NCBI RefSeq assembly: GCF_900176205.1
Contig: NZ_LT859959.1
Coordinates: 1,178,001 to 1,242,000, forward strand
Length of the DNA: 64,000 bases
From: Bradyrhizobium sp. ORS 285
GTDB lineage: Bacteria; Pseudomonadota; Alphaproteobacteria; Rhizobiales; Xanthobacteraceae
Direction: 5' to 3'
In this document: positions 9,223 to 19,759 of the stretch, piece by piece
Numbering within the stretch: the first letter of the stretch is position 1
How the letters are laid out: each line of letters starts with the position of its first letter
Translations under genes and position numbers: made by a program
Notes under the pieces: generated by a model
Told to the model about the DNA's origin: nothing
Seen by the model: the letters and a program-made list of their open reading frames with translations, nothing else
The model's database searches: none

Positions 9223-9513
9223 TCAGCGGCCTGCCCGCAATGCCGCATTGTCGATCCACGCGCCAATGTTCTTGTGGCCCTCCTGGGCAACATAGTCATA
9301 AACGGCAGTGACATCGGAAAGCGGCACAACAAAGCCAACCTGCGGTGGGTTCGACTGCATATATCTTGGCAGCGGTACGGGTGTGCTGTGCTTGCTGTAT
9401 TTCTCCCAGATCCACTTCCATGTCAGCTGACCATCTTGCAGGACTTGCTGCCGGACGAGCTCGTATAAGTAATAACGCCCCCGCTCCGGCGAGCCACGGC
9501 CATGAAGTCGAGG
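9223..9513 (-). pseudogene. 3' fragment of an unrecognised gene, cut by IS66
   Basis: On the minus strand an open frame enters from the IS66 left end at 9513 and stops at TGA 9225-9223. The 96 residues look strongly protein-like (SPERGRYYLYELVRQQVLQD, TWKWIWEKYSKHSTPVPLPR, PLSDVTAVYDYVAQEGHKNI). The gene lost its 5' part: beyond the IS66 only 5 bp remain before the IS630 element. I do not recognise the family. The good coding quality suggests the disruption is recent. Confidence 0.6.
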
Positions 9514-9599
9514 GTATCGCTCCGGCGTAGGCCGCCTTGTTCGGCGTCACCGGCCGCCTAAGGATATGGCCTTAAGTCCAGCCTTGAGGTCATGCGGCG

Positions 9600-9995
9600 A
9601 TGCAGATGGAAGTTTTGGGCGCCGAACGGCGGCGTCGATGGAGTTATGAGGATAAGGTTCGTCTGATCGAGGAGACGATGCAGTCCGGGCAGACCGTCTG
9701 CGGAGTTGCCCGGCGGCATGGGGTGGCTCAGAGCCTGCTGTTCACCTGGCGCCGGCAGGCGCGGCAGGGCCGGCTGGGTGCCGAGGCTGTGCCGGCTATC
9801 GTTCCTGTCGCCATCGTGTCGTCGCAGGCTGACGACTTGACGAGGGTGCCATCACCACCGTCGCCATCGCGTGCCGCACCGAGCATGCGGGCCGGAACGA
9901 TCGAGATCGAACTGGACGACTGCTGCGTGCGCGTCGACCGCGACGTGGACACCGAGGCACTTCGGCGCATTCTCGACCTTTTGAGGCGGCGATGA
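9600..9995 (+). CDS. tnpA: IS66 accessory protein TnpA
   Basis: 131-residue protein with an N-terminal HTH (RRHGVAQSLLFTWRRQARQG), as in IS66 TnpA. It overlaps tnpB by four bases (ATGA), the usual translational coupling in this family. Required for transposition together with TnpB and the TnpC transposase; its exact role is not settled. Confidence 0.88.
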   Translation: MQMEVLGAERRRRWSYEDKVRLIEETMQSGQTVCGVARRHGVAQSLLFTWRRQARQGRLGAEAVPAIVPVAIVSSQADDLTRVPSPPSPSRAAPSMRAGTIEIELDDCCVRVDRDVDTEALRRILDLLRRR

Positions 9996-10339
9996 TTCCG
10001 ATCCCGAGCGACGTCAAGGTCTGGATTGCGACCGGCCACACGGACATGCGCCGTGGTATGCAGAGCCTGGCCCTGATGGTCCAGGAGATTTTGAAGCGAG
10101 ATCCCCACGCCGGCGATCTCTACATCTTCCGCGGCCGTCGCGGGGATCTGGTCAAGATCCTGTGGCATGACGGAATCGGCTTGTCGCTCTACGCCAAGCG
10201 CCTCGACCGAGGAAAGTTCATCTGGCCTTCGGTGTCCAATGGCGCGGTGTCGATCTCGGCCGCGCAGATGGCCTACATGCTTGAGGCGATCGATTGGAGG
10301 AATCCGCAGCTGACATGGCGGCCACAGAGCGCAGGCTGA
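9992..10339 (+). CDS. tnpB: IS66 accessory protein TnpB
   Basis: 115 residues with the typical IS66 Orf2 pattern: IPIPSDVKVWIATGHTDMRR at the N-terminus and DLYIFRGRRGDLVKILWHDG in the middle. Normal length for the family. Start overlaps the tnpA stop. Confidence 0.92.
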   Translation: MIPIPSDVKVWIATGHTDMRRGMQSLALMVQEILKRDPHAGDLYIFRGRRGDLVKILWHDGIGLSLYAKRLDRGKFIWPSVSNGAVSISAAQMAYMLEAIDWRNPQLTWRPQSAG

Positions 10340-10409
10340 GCAGAGATAGTTGCGGCTTTCCGGTATTTAGGGAGTTCCAACCGGCCTGATCTGTGATTCA
10401 CTGCGTCGC

Positions 10410-12062
10410 ATGAACGCCGATTGCGATGCTGGACCGGATGACGTCGTCGCCCTGAAACAGGCGTTGGGGGCCGAGCGCGCGAAGGGATTGGAGGTCGCTG
10501 CCGAGCTTGCGGCTGCCCGAGCCAAGGCATCGGAAGACGAAGCCCTGATCGCGTCCCAGAAGCTGCAGATCGCCAAGCTGAGGCATCAGATCTACGGGCA
10601 GCGGTCGGAGCGTTCATCACGCCTGCTCGAACAACTGGCGCTGACGTTCGAAGAGCAGGAAGCTGGCGCCACCGAGGACGAGCTTGCGGCGGAACGCGCC
10701 GCGGTGAAGACCAGCACGGTCCGCGCCTTCACGCGCAAGCGCACCGAGCGACAAACCTTCCCCGAACATCTGCCCCGCGAGTGGGTGGTGATCGAGCCGC
10801 CGGCGGCTTGCGAATGCTGCGGCAGCCAGCGGCTGCGCAAGCTCGGCGAGGACGTGACGCGGACGCTGGAGGTGGTGCCGCGCCAATGGAAGGTGATCGA
10901 GACGGTGCGGGAGAAGTTCTCCTGCCGGGACTGCGAGAAGATCAGCCAGGCGCCGGCGCCGTTCCATGCCGTGGCGCGGGGATGGGCCGGGCCGAGCCTG
11001 CTGGCGATGATCATGTTCGAGAAGTTCGGTCAGCATCAGCCCTTGAACCGCCAGGCCGAGCGCTACGCGCTGGAGGGCGTGCCGATAGCGCTCTCGACCA
11101 TGGCGGATGCCGTGGGGTCGGTCTGTGCGTCGCTGGACCCGCTGCTGCGCCTGGTTGAAGCGCATGTCATGACGGCCGAGCGCCTTCATGCCGACGATAC
11201 GACCGTGCCGGTGCTGGCCAAGGGAAAGACTGACACGGGGCGGTGCTGGATCTATGTCCGGGACGACCGGCCGTTCGGTGGTGCGGACCCGCCGGCAGCG
11301 ATGTTCTACTACTCGCGTGATCGCAAGGGCGAGCATCCGCAGGCGCATCTGGCGCGGTATACCGGCATCCTGCAGGCCGACGCCTATGACGGCTATAACC
11401 AGCTCTATCTGGCTGGACGCGGCCCTGGACCGATCCGCGAGGCGTCGTGCTGGGCGCATGCGCGGCGCCCGTTCTTTGCCATGGCCGATCTGGAGGAGAA
11501 TGCGCGCCGCAAGGCTGCGGGCAAGAAGGAGATCCCGCTTTCTCCGATCGCAATCGAGGTCGTGCGCCGGATCGACGCGTTGTTCGAGATCGAGCGTTCC
11601 ATCAATGGCAAAAGCGCGCAGGAGCGTCTCGAAGCACGGCAGACGCTCAGTCGGCCTTTGACCGAAGACCTGCGGCTCTACATGCAAGAGCAACTCGCCA
11701 AGCTCGCCCGGGGGCACGACCTTGCCAAGGCATTCAATTACGTGCTGAAACGATGGCCGAGCTTCACGCTGTTCCTCGATGACGGTCGTGTGTGCCTCTC
11801 CAACAATGCCGCCGAGCGCGGTCTGCGAGGCATCGCCCTAGGTCGAAAATCCTGGCTCTTCTGCGGGTCTGATCGCGGCGGCCGGCGCGCAGCTGCGATG
11901 TACAGCCTGATCGTCACCGCCAAAATGAACGGGATCGATCCGCAAGCCTGGCTGACCGATGTCATTGACCGGATTGCCGCTCACCCGTCCCAACGGCTCG
12001 ACGAACTGCTGCCCTGGAACTGGACGCCTCAGGCCGCAGCGCTCTCCACCCGAGCAGCATGA
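10410..12062 (+). CDS. tnpC: IS66 transposase TnpC
   Basis: 550-residue DDE transposase. It has an N-terminal leucine-zipper region (residues about 15-60), a zinc-finger CxxC pair ([14 protein letters not shown] and [11 protein letters not shown]), then the DDE core: first Asp in [13 protein letters not shown], second in [14 protein letters not shown], and the C-terminal glutamate in [20 protein letters not shown]. Full length, no interruption. It is the only complete TnpC of the three IS66 copies in the window. Confidence 0.94.
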   Translation: MNADCDAGPDDVVALKQALGAERAKGLEVAAELAAARAKASEDEALIASQKLQIAKLRHQIYGQRSERSSRLLEQLALTFEEQEAGATEDELAAERAAVKTSTVRAFTRKRTERQTFPEHLPREWVVIEPPAACECCGSQRLRKLGEDVTRTLEVVPRQWKVIETVREKFSCRDCEKISQAPAPFHAVARGWAGPSLLAMIMFEKFGQHQPLNRQAERYALEGVPIALSTMADAVGSVCASLDPLLRLVEAHVMTAERLHADDTTVPVLAKGKTDTGRCWIYVRDDRPFGGADPPAAMFYYSRDRKGEHPQAHLARYTGILQADAYDGYNQLYLAGRGPGPIREASCWAHARRPFFAMADLEENARRKAAGKKEIPLSPIAIEVVRRIDALFEIERSINGKSAQERLEARQTLSRPLTEDLRLYMQEQLAKLARGHDLAKAFNYVLKRWPSFTLFLDDGRVCLSNNAAERGLRGIALGRKSWLFCGSDRGGRRAAAMYSLIVTAKMNGIDPQAWLTDVIDRIAAHPSQRLDELLPWNWTPQAAALSTRAA

Positions 12063-12280
12063 CCACGCACGTCAACAAAGTTCACCACGTCACCACCATC
12101 GCCAAGGTTGCCAAGGACCTCGGCGAAGATGAGGAATGGTTGCACGACGTCGCCAGCGAATTGGACATCGAGGATGGCGTCATCTGGGTCTATGGCGCTG
12201 GTGACGATGGCGTCATGGCCTTGACCGACTTCGGGATCGACAACCTGATCGAACTCGTCAAAACACGTCGGCAGCTCTGA
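12059..12280 (+). CDS. Small IS66 passenger ORF (73 aa)
   Basis: It overlaps the tnpC stop by four bases (ATGA), so translation is probably coupled. The 73-residue acidic protein ([40 protein letters not shown]) is conserved in the other IS66 copies at 28026-28268 and 50338-50580 (both frameshifted) and in the fragment 38013-38261. Its retention at the same place in all copies indicates a real gene of this IS66 subgroup; function unknown. Confidence 0.7.
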   Translation: MTTHVNKVHHVTTIAKVAKDLGEDEEWLHDVASELDIEDGVIWVYGAGDDGVMALTDFGIDNLIELVKTRRQL

Positions 12281-12354
12281 AATCTCTTCCCAGATGACGC
12301 CGCAAACCGGCTCCCCCCGCGGCCTACGGCGGATGCTTACGTCGAGGGGTTTTA

Positions 12355-13397
12355 GAGCGCGTTGATTTTTCTTCAGAATCGGATTCCCAAGGGAGGCAAT
12401 CTCTGATTCAAGCTTCATGCTGGGGTGCGGAGGCCAGCATGGATGACGCGACCGTATTCGGAAGATATCCGTGAGGTTGCTCTGGCGCGGGCAGATGCCG
12501 GCGAGAGCGTGCGCTCGATTGCAAGCTGTCTCCAGATCAGCCCGTCCTGCATCCCGAAATGGAAGAAGCTGAGGCAGGAGACCGGCAATATCACACCTGG
12601 CAAGATCGGCGGTCACAAGAAGCCAGTTCTATCTGGAGACAACGCCGATTGGTTGCGTCAACGCATCCGCTCGGGGCCTTTCACGCTGCGTCAACTGACA
12701 AAGGAGCTGGCGGCCCGCGGGATAAAAACAGATGTTCGCGCGGTGTGGACCTTCGTACATGCTGAAGGGCTGAGCTATAAAAAAACGATCCGCGCAGCCG
12801 AACAGGATCGCCCAGACGTCGCTCGTAAGCGGACGCGCTGGAAAGCTCACCAGGACAAGATTGACGTCTCCCGCCTGGTCTTTATCGACGAAACTTGGAT
12901 CAAGACCAACATGGCGCCGCTCCGCGGCTGGGGGCCACGCGGACAACGTCTGGACGCGTCCGTTCCCTTCGGCCACTGGAAGACCATGACCTTCATCGCG
13001 GCCCTGCGCCATGATCGGATCACGGCGCCGTGGGTCATTGACGGTCCCATTAATGGCGAACTCTTCACACTCCATGTTGAGAATGAATTGGCTCCGACCT
13101 TAACCAAGGGAGACATCGTGATCCTCGACAATCTCGGAAGTCACAAAGGAAAGCGAGCTCGCGAAATCATCCGCGCCAGAGGAGCGCATTTGCTCTTCCT
13201 GCCGCCCTATAGCCCCGACCTCAATCCGATCGAGCAGGTCTTCGCCAAGCTCAAGCACCTCATGCGAGCTGCAGAACCGCGCACTATCGAGGAAACTTGG
13301 CGAAAGGCCGGAAGGCTCCTCGACCTCTTCTCCGCGGAGGAGTGTGCGAACTATCTCAAAAACTCAGGATATGTTTCCGTATAAAAACATCATGCTC
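12355..13397 (+). mobile_element. Complete IS630-family element (copy a)
   Basis: The element is flanked by TA on both sides (12353-12354 and 13398-13399), the usual IS630 target duplication. Ends are related inverted repeats: GAGCGCGTTGATTTTTCTTC inward from the left and GAGCATGATGTTTTTATACG from the right. It sits just downstream of the minus-strand effector gene. Confidence 0.85.
12443..13384 (+). CDS. IS630-family transposase
   Basis: About 313 residues. N-terminal HTH region (RADAGESVRSIASCLQISPS) and DDE core: LVFIDETWIKTNMAP (first Asp), GDIVILDNLGSHKGK (second Asp), SPDLNPIEQVFAKLKHL (Glu), a canonical IS630 DDE triad. An upstream ATG at 12425 in the same frame is possible. The stop lies 13 bp from the right end. 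Intact and plausibly active; a truncated second copy is at 37119-37659. Confidence 0.92.
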   Translation: MTRPYSEDIREVALARADAGESVRSIASCLQISPSCIPKWKKLRQETGNITPGKIGGHKKPVLSGDNADWLRQRIRSGPFTLRQLTKELAARGIKTDVRAVWTFVHAEGLSYKKTIRAAEQDRPDVARKRTRWKAHQDKIDVSRLVFIDETWIKTNMAPLRGWGPRGQRLDASVPFGHWKTMTFIAALRHDRITAPWVIDGPINGELFTLHVENELAPTLTKGDIVILDNLGSHKGKRAREIIRARGAHLLFLPPYSPDLNPIEQVFAKLKHLMRAAEPRTIEETWRKAGRLLDLFSAEECANYLKNSGYVSV

Positions 13398-14367
13398 TAG
13401 ACCCTCCAATGGGCGAGACGCTGTGCTTCAATCAGGCACGCTATTGAAGCCGACATCAGCTCTTCAGCCGGTTCTGAAGTGCCTGCCGATCGACGATGAG
13501 GTTGCTGAGGTTGAGATCTACCTGGCGCCCTCCTGCAAGCCTTCGTGCCAGCTCCCTCGTACCGTCGACGACAAAGACGCCGCAATCGTAGCTGTTGCTC
13601 TGCTGAGCTATTGGGGCATGTTGCGGATTGGCCCCTACTGCTGCTGCGAGTCTTGCCGCTGGTCCGGCATTGCCGTACTGTTGAGCGGAGTCGTAGTGGT
13701 AGGCAACTGGCCTGTCGCGGTTGCGACGGTCGACCAGCAGCAACGACCAATGAGTGCCTCGCGCAGAGAGGCCCGAGATACTGGCATTGTTCACCGGCAG
13801 GAACAGGAAGTCGGCTGTGTCGTTTTCATTCCGATCGGACACGATTATATGGAACGCCCTTAGGGCATCGGCACCTGTGCTATGGGCCAGCTGAAAGGCC
13901 ATTAGGGGATCCACGAACCGGGTCCGAGCGGCGAGATCTGGATTGCTTTGCTGCAACTCCTCCGACAGAAGCTCGTAGTCTCGTTGGATGTGCTCGTCAC
14001 CCAGCCACTGCATGGAGCCCAGCACACGTCCGCTGCGGTCGCCGGAAGAAGCAGCGGTACCCGATGTGCCGGCCTGGGCATCCCAGGCGGCGAGGTGACG
14101 GGGATGATGGACGAATTGGGAGTCACGGCGACCTCGCGGTCCCATTGTGACGGAATAGGTCTCTCCGTTGATGGCCACCGGCTGGGGAGCCATTCGCGAA
14201 CTCGGCAACAGCATTTTGTTGTCCAGCACATCGATCAGATAATCCGGCACCGGTTGTGAGCCATGCCGCCAATCCTCACCGACGAGATGTCCGATGTCTT
14301 CGAGCTCCTGCAGAACGCCTGAGGAGCCGATGAAGAACGGCGGAGCGCCGGCTGGGCTGAGCGCCGG

Positions 14368-14811
14368 CCTTGACTGGGCGTCGTCACCCATGTCCTGCGG
14401 TATAGACGGCAGATCCGTGAACGAAGAAAGACCTTGGTAAATCTCTGAGGAGCGGGCGGGCGCGCCCTCCGGCAAGGCATTGAAGTAGGACGACTGGGCG
14501 TCGTCGCGCAAGGCCTGCGGTGTGTACGGCAGGTCCGTGAACGAAGAAAGACCTTGGTAAATCTCTGAGGACGGAACTGGCGCATCTTCCGGAAAAACAC
14601 TGAAATAGGCCGACCGGGCGTCGTCACGCACGGCCTGCGGTGTGGACGGCAGGTCCGCGAACGAAGAAAGACCTTGGTAAATCTCTGAGGATGGGACTGG
14701 CGCGTCTTCCGGAAAGACATTGAAGTAGGCCGACTGGGCGTCGTCACGCACGGCCTGCGGTGTAGACGGCAGGTCCGCGAACGAAGAAAGGCCTTGGTAA
14801 ATCTCTGAGGA
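14368..14811 (-). repeat. Four 120-bp tandem repeats in the effector
   Basis: Four copies of a 40-residue unit beginning SSEIYQGLSSF(A/T)DLP. Repeat two has DARSAYFSVF and repeat four TPQ changed to IPQ, so this copy is slightly diverged from the repeats in the two intact genes. Confidence 0.9.
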
Positions 14812-15170
14812 GTGAGCGGGCGCGCCCTCCGGCGTGGGAAAGTCGAAGAAGGCCGGCAATTGCAAGTCTTGAAGCCAGGTTGAGGTCGAGCTTGAGTCGG
14901 CCGAAGTCTGCAACCCCGCCTGCCCAAACCGGTCGGGCTGCGACCGGGTCCACTCAGCTTCTGACGGCGGCTGCGGCAAAGTTCGTCTCCAGGCCGAGCT
15001 TGCGTCCGGCTCGCCTCTCTGCTGCGGGAGGTCCAGGCCGAGCGCCCTATTTGCATCGACGACCTGTGCGTACTGCCTCAGTTTCCTCAGAGACACCAGA
15101 ACGTCCCCCCTTGCGTCATTGAAAGCCTCGCAGTCTTGATCCAGCGAGCTTCGCTGCTCGTCATTGCCAT

Positions 15171-16597
15171 GATCGTGTCCCATAGAGTGGTGTAGCTGGC
15201 ATGGTGGATCACCGGGCGATTCCGGTGCGGGCCGAGCTGGTCAGCCTGCCACGGCGGGCAGGCCAGCAATGGGATCATCGCTCAAAGGCGCGATGGTTTC
15301 CAGAGTCATGTAGCGGGCGCGCTGGACGGCCCACTCGTCGTTCTGCTCGAGCAGGATCGCACCGACGAGACGGACGATTGCTTCCTCGTTTGGGAAGATG
15401 CCGACGACCTCGGTGCGGCGCTTGATCTCGCCATTGACCCTCTCGATTGGATTGGTCGAGTGCAGCTTGGCGCGGTGCTGTGCCGGGAAGCTCATATAGG
15501 CGAGCACGTCAGGCTCGGCCTCATCCATGAGGGCGGCGAGCTTGGGCACGTTGGGACGGATCTGGTCGGCGACCTTGCGCCATTGCGCCTTGGCTGCCTC
15601 GGCGTCGTCCTGGGCAAAGGCCGTGGCGATGAAGGCGGAGACCACGCGGCGCCCGCTCTTACCGGCATGAGCGAGAGCGTTGCGCATGAAGTGAACGCGA
15701 CAACGCTGCCAGGTGGCATTGAGCACCTTGGCGACGGTGGCCTTGATGCCCTCGTGAGCATCCGAGATCACGAGCTGCACGCCACGCAGTCCACGGCGTG
15801 TGAGCTTGCGCAGGAACGCGGTCCAGAACGTCTCGGCCTCGGACGGGCCGACGTCCATGCCCAGCACCTCGCGTCGGCCGTCGCTGTTGACGCCGATCGC
15901 GACGATAACCGCGACCGAGACGATGCGCCCGTTCTGGCGCACCTTCACGTAGGTGGCGTCGATCCACAGATACGGCCAGTCGCCTTCGATCGGACGGGCG
16001 AGAAAGGCCTTCACCTTGTCGTCGATCTCGCCACAGAGCCGGCTCACCTGGCTCTTGGAGATGCCGCTCATCCCCATCGCCTGCACGAGGTCGTCGACCG
16101 AACGGGTCGAGACGCCCTGGACGTAGGCTTCCTGGATCACGGCGGTCAGCGCCTTCTCGGCCATCCGGCGCGGCTCCAGGAAGCCCGGGAAGTAGCTTCC
16201 CTTGCGCAGCTTGGGAACGCGCAGCTCGACCGAACCGGCCCGCGTCTCCCAGGTCCGGTCACGGTAGCCGTTGCGCTGCGCCAGACGCTCGGAGCTCTTC
16301 TCGCCATAGGCCGCCCCGGTCAGCCCGGCGACTTCCATCTCCATCAACCGCTGCGCTGCAAAGCCGATCATCTCGCGCAGAAGATCCGCGTCCGGGGCCT
16401 TCTCCACGAGTGCGCGAAGGTTCATCATCTCGTCGGTCATCGGTGGTTCCTCGAATCAGGTTGGTGTCAGCAACCCGACCCTACCGGGCAATCGCCGGTG
16501 ACCACCGCAAAGCCGTCCACCCGCTACAGCGCTATGGGGGAGCGCGCGGGCGGACGGCTTTGCTCTACCGAGTTACACCACGCCCGGGGACACGACC
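15171..16597 (-). mobile_element. Complete IS256-family element (copy A)
   Basis: Terminal sequences read inwards are GGTCGTGTCCC (from 16597) and GATCGTGTCCC (from 15171). The flanks are an exact 9-bp direct repeat, CATTGCCAT on the plus strand (15162-15170 and 16598-16606), within the 8-9 bp typical of this family. Near the left end a further inverted pair (CAAAGCCGTCC ... GGACGGCTTTG) could form a hairpin. This is the parent-like copy for the partial versions at 20937, 22945, 28299 and 37660. Confidence 0.95.
15241..16440 (-). CDS. IS256-family transposase
   Basis: 399-residue mutator-type transposase with DDE residues: first Asp in [16 protein letters not shown], second in [13 protein letters not shown], Glu in [16 protein letters not shown]. 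The N-terminal region ([20 protein letters not shown]) is typical. Start ATG at 16440 with GAGGAACC just upstream. Full length and uninterrupted, so probably functional. Confidence 0.95.
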   Translation of the reverse strand: MTDEMMNLRALVEKAPDADLLREMIGFAAQRLMEMEVAGLTGAAYGEKSSERLAQRNGYRDRTWETRAGSVELRVPKLRKGSYFPGFLEPRRMAEKALTAVIQEAYVQGVSTRSVDDLVQAMGMSGISKSQVSRLCGEIDDKVKAFLARPIEGDWPYLWIDATYVKVRQNGRIVSVAVIVAIGVNSDGRREVLGMDVGPSEAETFWTAFLRKLTRRGLRGVQLVISDAHEGIKATVAKVLNATWQRCRVHFMRNALAHAGKSGRRVVSAFIATAFAQDDAEAAKAQWRKVADQIRPNVPKLAALMDEAEPDVLAYMSFPAQHRAKLHSTNPIERVNGEIKRRTEVVGIFPNEEAIVRLVGAILLEQNDEWAVQRARYMTLETIAPLSDDPIAGLPAVAG

Positions 16598-18510
16598 CAT
16601 TGCCATTAATCCGGCTAGCGATGCCCCTTCTACCGGTGGCTCGGAGCCAATCGCCGAACTCGCGCTGCGATGAAGCAGTTCTTCGAACTGCTGCTCTCTT
16701 CTGACGGGAAAGAGGATTGGGCCTGTTCAACTCCTCGTTGGCGAGGCCCTCGATGAGGCCGGCATCCTCCTCGTAAGGCCGAATTCCTTCGAAACCTAAG
16801 AATTCTCGAACTTGATCAAGCGGGGGCACCTGCCTTCCGGTTTTCCGGTACGCCGCGCAATCAGCCCTCAACGACTCCAGCTGCTGATCAGTTCCGTCAA
16901 TCCGGCTCACAATGCTAAGCTTGCCCTCGCTCTGAAGCCAATCACCGAAACTGCGCAGTCGCGAGGCTTGCGTCGCAACGGCGCTCCTTTCCTGGCCCAT
17001 GGACAGCGCATTAGTCTTGCCATGGTCGATGGCAAGGGCGTCCTCCCGATAAGGAGCAAATAATTGGCGTCCCATCAGGCGGGGGCCGGCACCGATACCT
17101 ACGAGCTGCCCATCAGGCCCTAGTCTACGCAGATAAGACAGCGCCATGCGAAGGCGGCCTTTATCGCCGCCAATATCTTCGAAGTACTTGTCCACGTCGT
17201 CGGCCAATGACGTTGGCTCAGTGTACAACCTGGCCAATGGATCCTTCTTGTGCGCTAGAAGCCAACGCGCAAACTGCCTGAGAATCCCCACATGCATGCG
17301 AATGGTTCCTGAGGGAACCGCACCAGTCCCGTGGCCTCTGGTACCATCAGGCTCAATTTTATACCCTCTGACAGCCTTATCAAATTGAGAGATCAACTGC
17401 TCGTCGGAAGGATGCATGGGGTGGCCGTGCGTATATACCCGCTTAGGGGCTTTAAGAGTCTTTCCAGCCTGAAAATCCTGAAGCGTACGGAGAGCTCCAC
17501 TTAAAGACTTCCTGCCCGTGCTATGGGCGCTGGCCGCCTTTACAAACTCATCTTTATAAGCTGTCAGTAGATCAGGATCGCCAAGCACGTCCTTCAGAAC
17601 GAGGCCTTTAGATTGGAGGAACCCACTGAACTGCCGAAGCGCCAACGCGTAGTCATTAACAGTAAAGGGGTTGAAGTTCGCGACCCTCAACACTTTCTTG
17701 AACTTGTCGATCAGCTCCTGGTCTGTATCGGACGGGCGAGGGCGCTTTGCACGGTCGATCTGAAGCGCGGAGTGGAGCACAACATACTCCAGGTCGCCAG
17801 ACGACTTCTCACAACGGCGTCCTCTCAATACTTTACCTAGTCCTGATTTTACCCGGGAGAGCAGTCCAGGTGGCTTGCTGTATTCTTTCGTCCGGACTGT
17901 AAATTGCGCCTCCAGAGGCGCTTCGTATCGCATGCTGCTGGATGATGCCGAACCCAAGCCGTCTGCGCTCGATCCGGGGGAAGCGCGCGGAATATCGACA
18001 CTGTTGAACAAACTGTCACGCAAGTCGTGCCCTTGTGGCATAAGCATGGAACCAGCATGGTTCGTGTGCTGAATATTGTCGCCCGACCGCCCGACTGGAG
18101 TGTCAGGCAAACTGGCCTCAGTCAAGCCATCCTTGGAGGATCGAGGCTCCAATTCGCCCAGCTGCTGCTCAAAGCCAGCCTGATCAACTGGCTCGAGATC
18201 GGCCTGCTGCCGCGCACGCAGCAGTTCCTGCTGCTCTGCGTACCAGCGGATCCAATGGTTCGGGTCGTTATAGCCGGGTTCCATGTTCCCCTCTTTGGAT
18301 GTAATAGCTCTTCATAGCTGCACCGGAACAACAGCCCGGTGGAGCGCCCAGAACTTTGAAGTCAGAAGCCGAAAGTGGATTTCGGATTCAGCCGCTTCGA
18401 ATTCAATTCGATGGTTTCACATCCCTTCGCCCGACCCGTGGCGACCGATTCCGACTCACCTGAGGCCTTGAGGAGATTACGGCTCCACTTCCTATCGTGG
18501 GACTTGACGC

Positions 18511-18541
18511 GGTACGTGATTCGGACCGTACGACCTGACGC
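18511..18541 (-). promoter_or_regulatory. tts box (TtsI site) of the IS-broken effector
   Basis: Minus strand GCGTCAGGTCGTACGGTCCG followed by AATCACGTACC resembles the rhizobial tts consensus (GTCAG-TT-TCG-AAG-T...C..A). The same block precedes the three sister genes (41597, 56926, 61207). It lies about 230 bp upstream of the start codon. Confidence 0.7.
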
Positions 18542-18584
18542 TACGTAGGCTTCAAGCTTCATTTTACCAAGCACGGGGCATGTT

Positions 18585-19130
18585 GACTCACGACATCGTC
18601 TAGTGTTCGTCGCGATCGTTTTCCGAATGAGTGGACATCTGTAGCAGGCCCGAAAAGCATAAAGGTGCCGTTTGTTATTGCCTGCGATTGCGAAATGCTG
18701 TCACCCGGGCCTGAGCGAGCTCCGAAATCTGAGTATCCTGATAAGTAGAATGTTTGTCCGATGGCGAACAAGACTGACCGGAAAATCGGCAGTGGCGATG
18801 AGCAGATGAGCTCGCCGCAACCACACACCAGCCTTCAAAGTGAAGGCTGCTGCTTGCCGCCGCAGGGCGACCAAACGCTTGCTTAAATGTTGGAGAAGTT
18901 CGACGTCTGCTCAAATTAGATCGCGTCGCGGAAAGCGCAGCATGAAGTAGTTGCGACTATGAGTCTTGTCCGGGCGCCGAGCCGTTCGGTTGTCGATGGG
19001 CGCTTAGCATAGAGGGGTATGCATTGGGTGCGTTTTGACTGCGTGGAGAGCGGCGCGGCTGAGCTTGCGCGCAGTTGCCAACGATCCCGCCTCAGCGCGA
19101 CTGGGCGGCTGCATCAGGGCGTATTTTCAA
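18585..19130. other. Effector-upstream homology, no gene
   Basis: No gene is seen. Minus-strand sequence in 18585-18770 is similar to 41390-41590 (shared words such as ATGTCCACTCATTCGGA), so the region upstream of the tts box was duplicated along with the effector genes. Confidence 0.5.
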
Positions 19131-19713
19131 ATGACCTTGCCCCCAAGTTTTATCCAGGTCTGAGTTCGTTCGGGCGGTTGGATATGCCCATACGGGCGGT
19201 GGTAGCGGCGGGAGCTGGCGCGGAGCCTTCACAGCGCAGCGCCAGATCCCGACGCGGATGGCAGGTTGCGGCAAACTCGGATGGTGTCTTTCATCCGAGC
19301 TGGGAGTGCGGCCGAGCGTCGTTATAGTCGGCCCGCCAGCATCGGAGAGCGACGCGGGCCTGGGCGAGCGAGGTGAACAGCGTCTCATTCAGCAGTTCAT
19401 CCCGCCGGGGGGCGTTGAAGCTCTCGATGAAGGCGTTCTGCATGGGTTTGCCCGGCGCGATGTAGTGCCAGGCGACACGGCTCTGATCGGCCCATGTCAG
19501 GATGGCATTGCTGGTGAGCTGGCTGCCGTTGTCGCTCACCACCATCCTGGGCTTGCCGCGCTCGGCGACCAGCCGGTCTAGCTCCCGAGCGACCCGGGCG
19601 CCCGAGAGTGAGGTGTCGGCCACCAGCGCCAGGCACCCGCGGGCGCAGTCGTCGACCACGGTGAGGATCCGAAAGCGCCGGCCGTCGGTCATCTGATCCG
19701 ACACAAAGTGCAG
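19131..19713 (-). mobile_element. IS3-family remnant with 3' end of orfB
   Basis: The right end reads ...AACTTGGGGGCAAGGTCA towards 19131. The minus-strand orfB fragment (from about 19713 to 19270) retains [16 protein letters not shown] (second Asp) and the Glu region [20 protein letters not shown] but is cut at its 5' side by the next IS3 element at 19714. The same element type, also broken, is at 53126-56887. Confidence 0.8.
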
Positions 19714-19759
19714 TGAGGCCGAATTTTGGACCACCCAGAACTAGAGTTTTGCGCCCTGA

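Larger units (their letters stand above)
9514..12340 (+). mobile_element. Complete IS66-family element (copy a)
   Basis: Terminal inverted repeats are GTATCGCTCCGGCGTAGGCC at the left and, read inwards from 12340, GTAAGCATCCGCCGTAGGCC. Flanks share GTCGAGG (9507-9513 and 12341-12347), extending to 8 bp if one G is shared with the end, as expected for the 8-bp target duplication of IS66. It carries tnpA, tnpB, tnpC and a small fourth ORF, all intact. Confidence 0.9.
13456..18284 (-). pseudogene. NopD-type effector gene interrupted by IS256
   Basis: Read from 18284 down, this gene encodes the same protein type as the intact genes at 41853 and 57173. The 5' part (18284 to 16598) covers the N-terminal secretion region and the helical modules; the 3' part (15170 to 13456) covers the LxLxL motif, four 40-residue repeats and the C48 protease domain with His (GTHWSLL), Asp (YHYDSA), Gln and Cys (QQSNSYDCGVF) all present. 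Removing the 1,427-bp IS256 and one 9-bp target copy restores one frame of 1,130 residues, so no other lesion is visible. As it stands, the truncated product lacks the protease. A tts box lies at 18511-18541. The 3' fragment could still be made from an internal start but would lack a secretion signal. Confidence 0.9.

Noticed and set aside
15460..16704. 414-codon frame opposite the IS256 transposase
   Set aside because: Antisense shadow; the minus-strand frame carries the DDE motifs.
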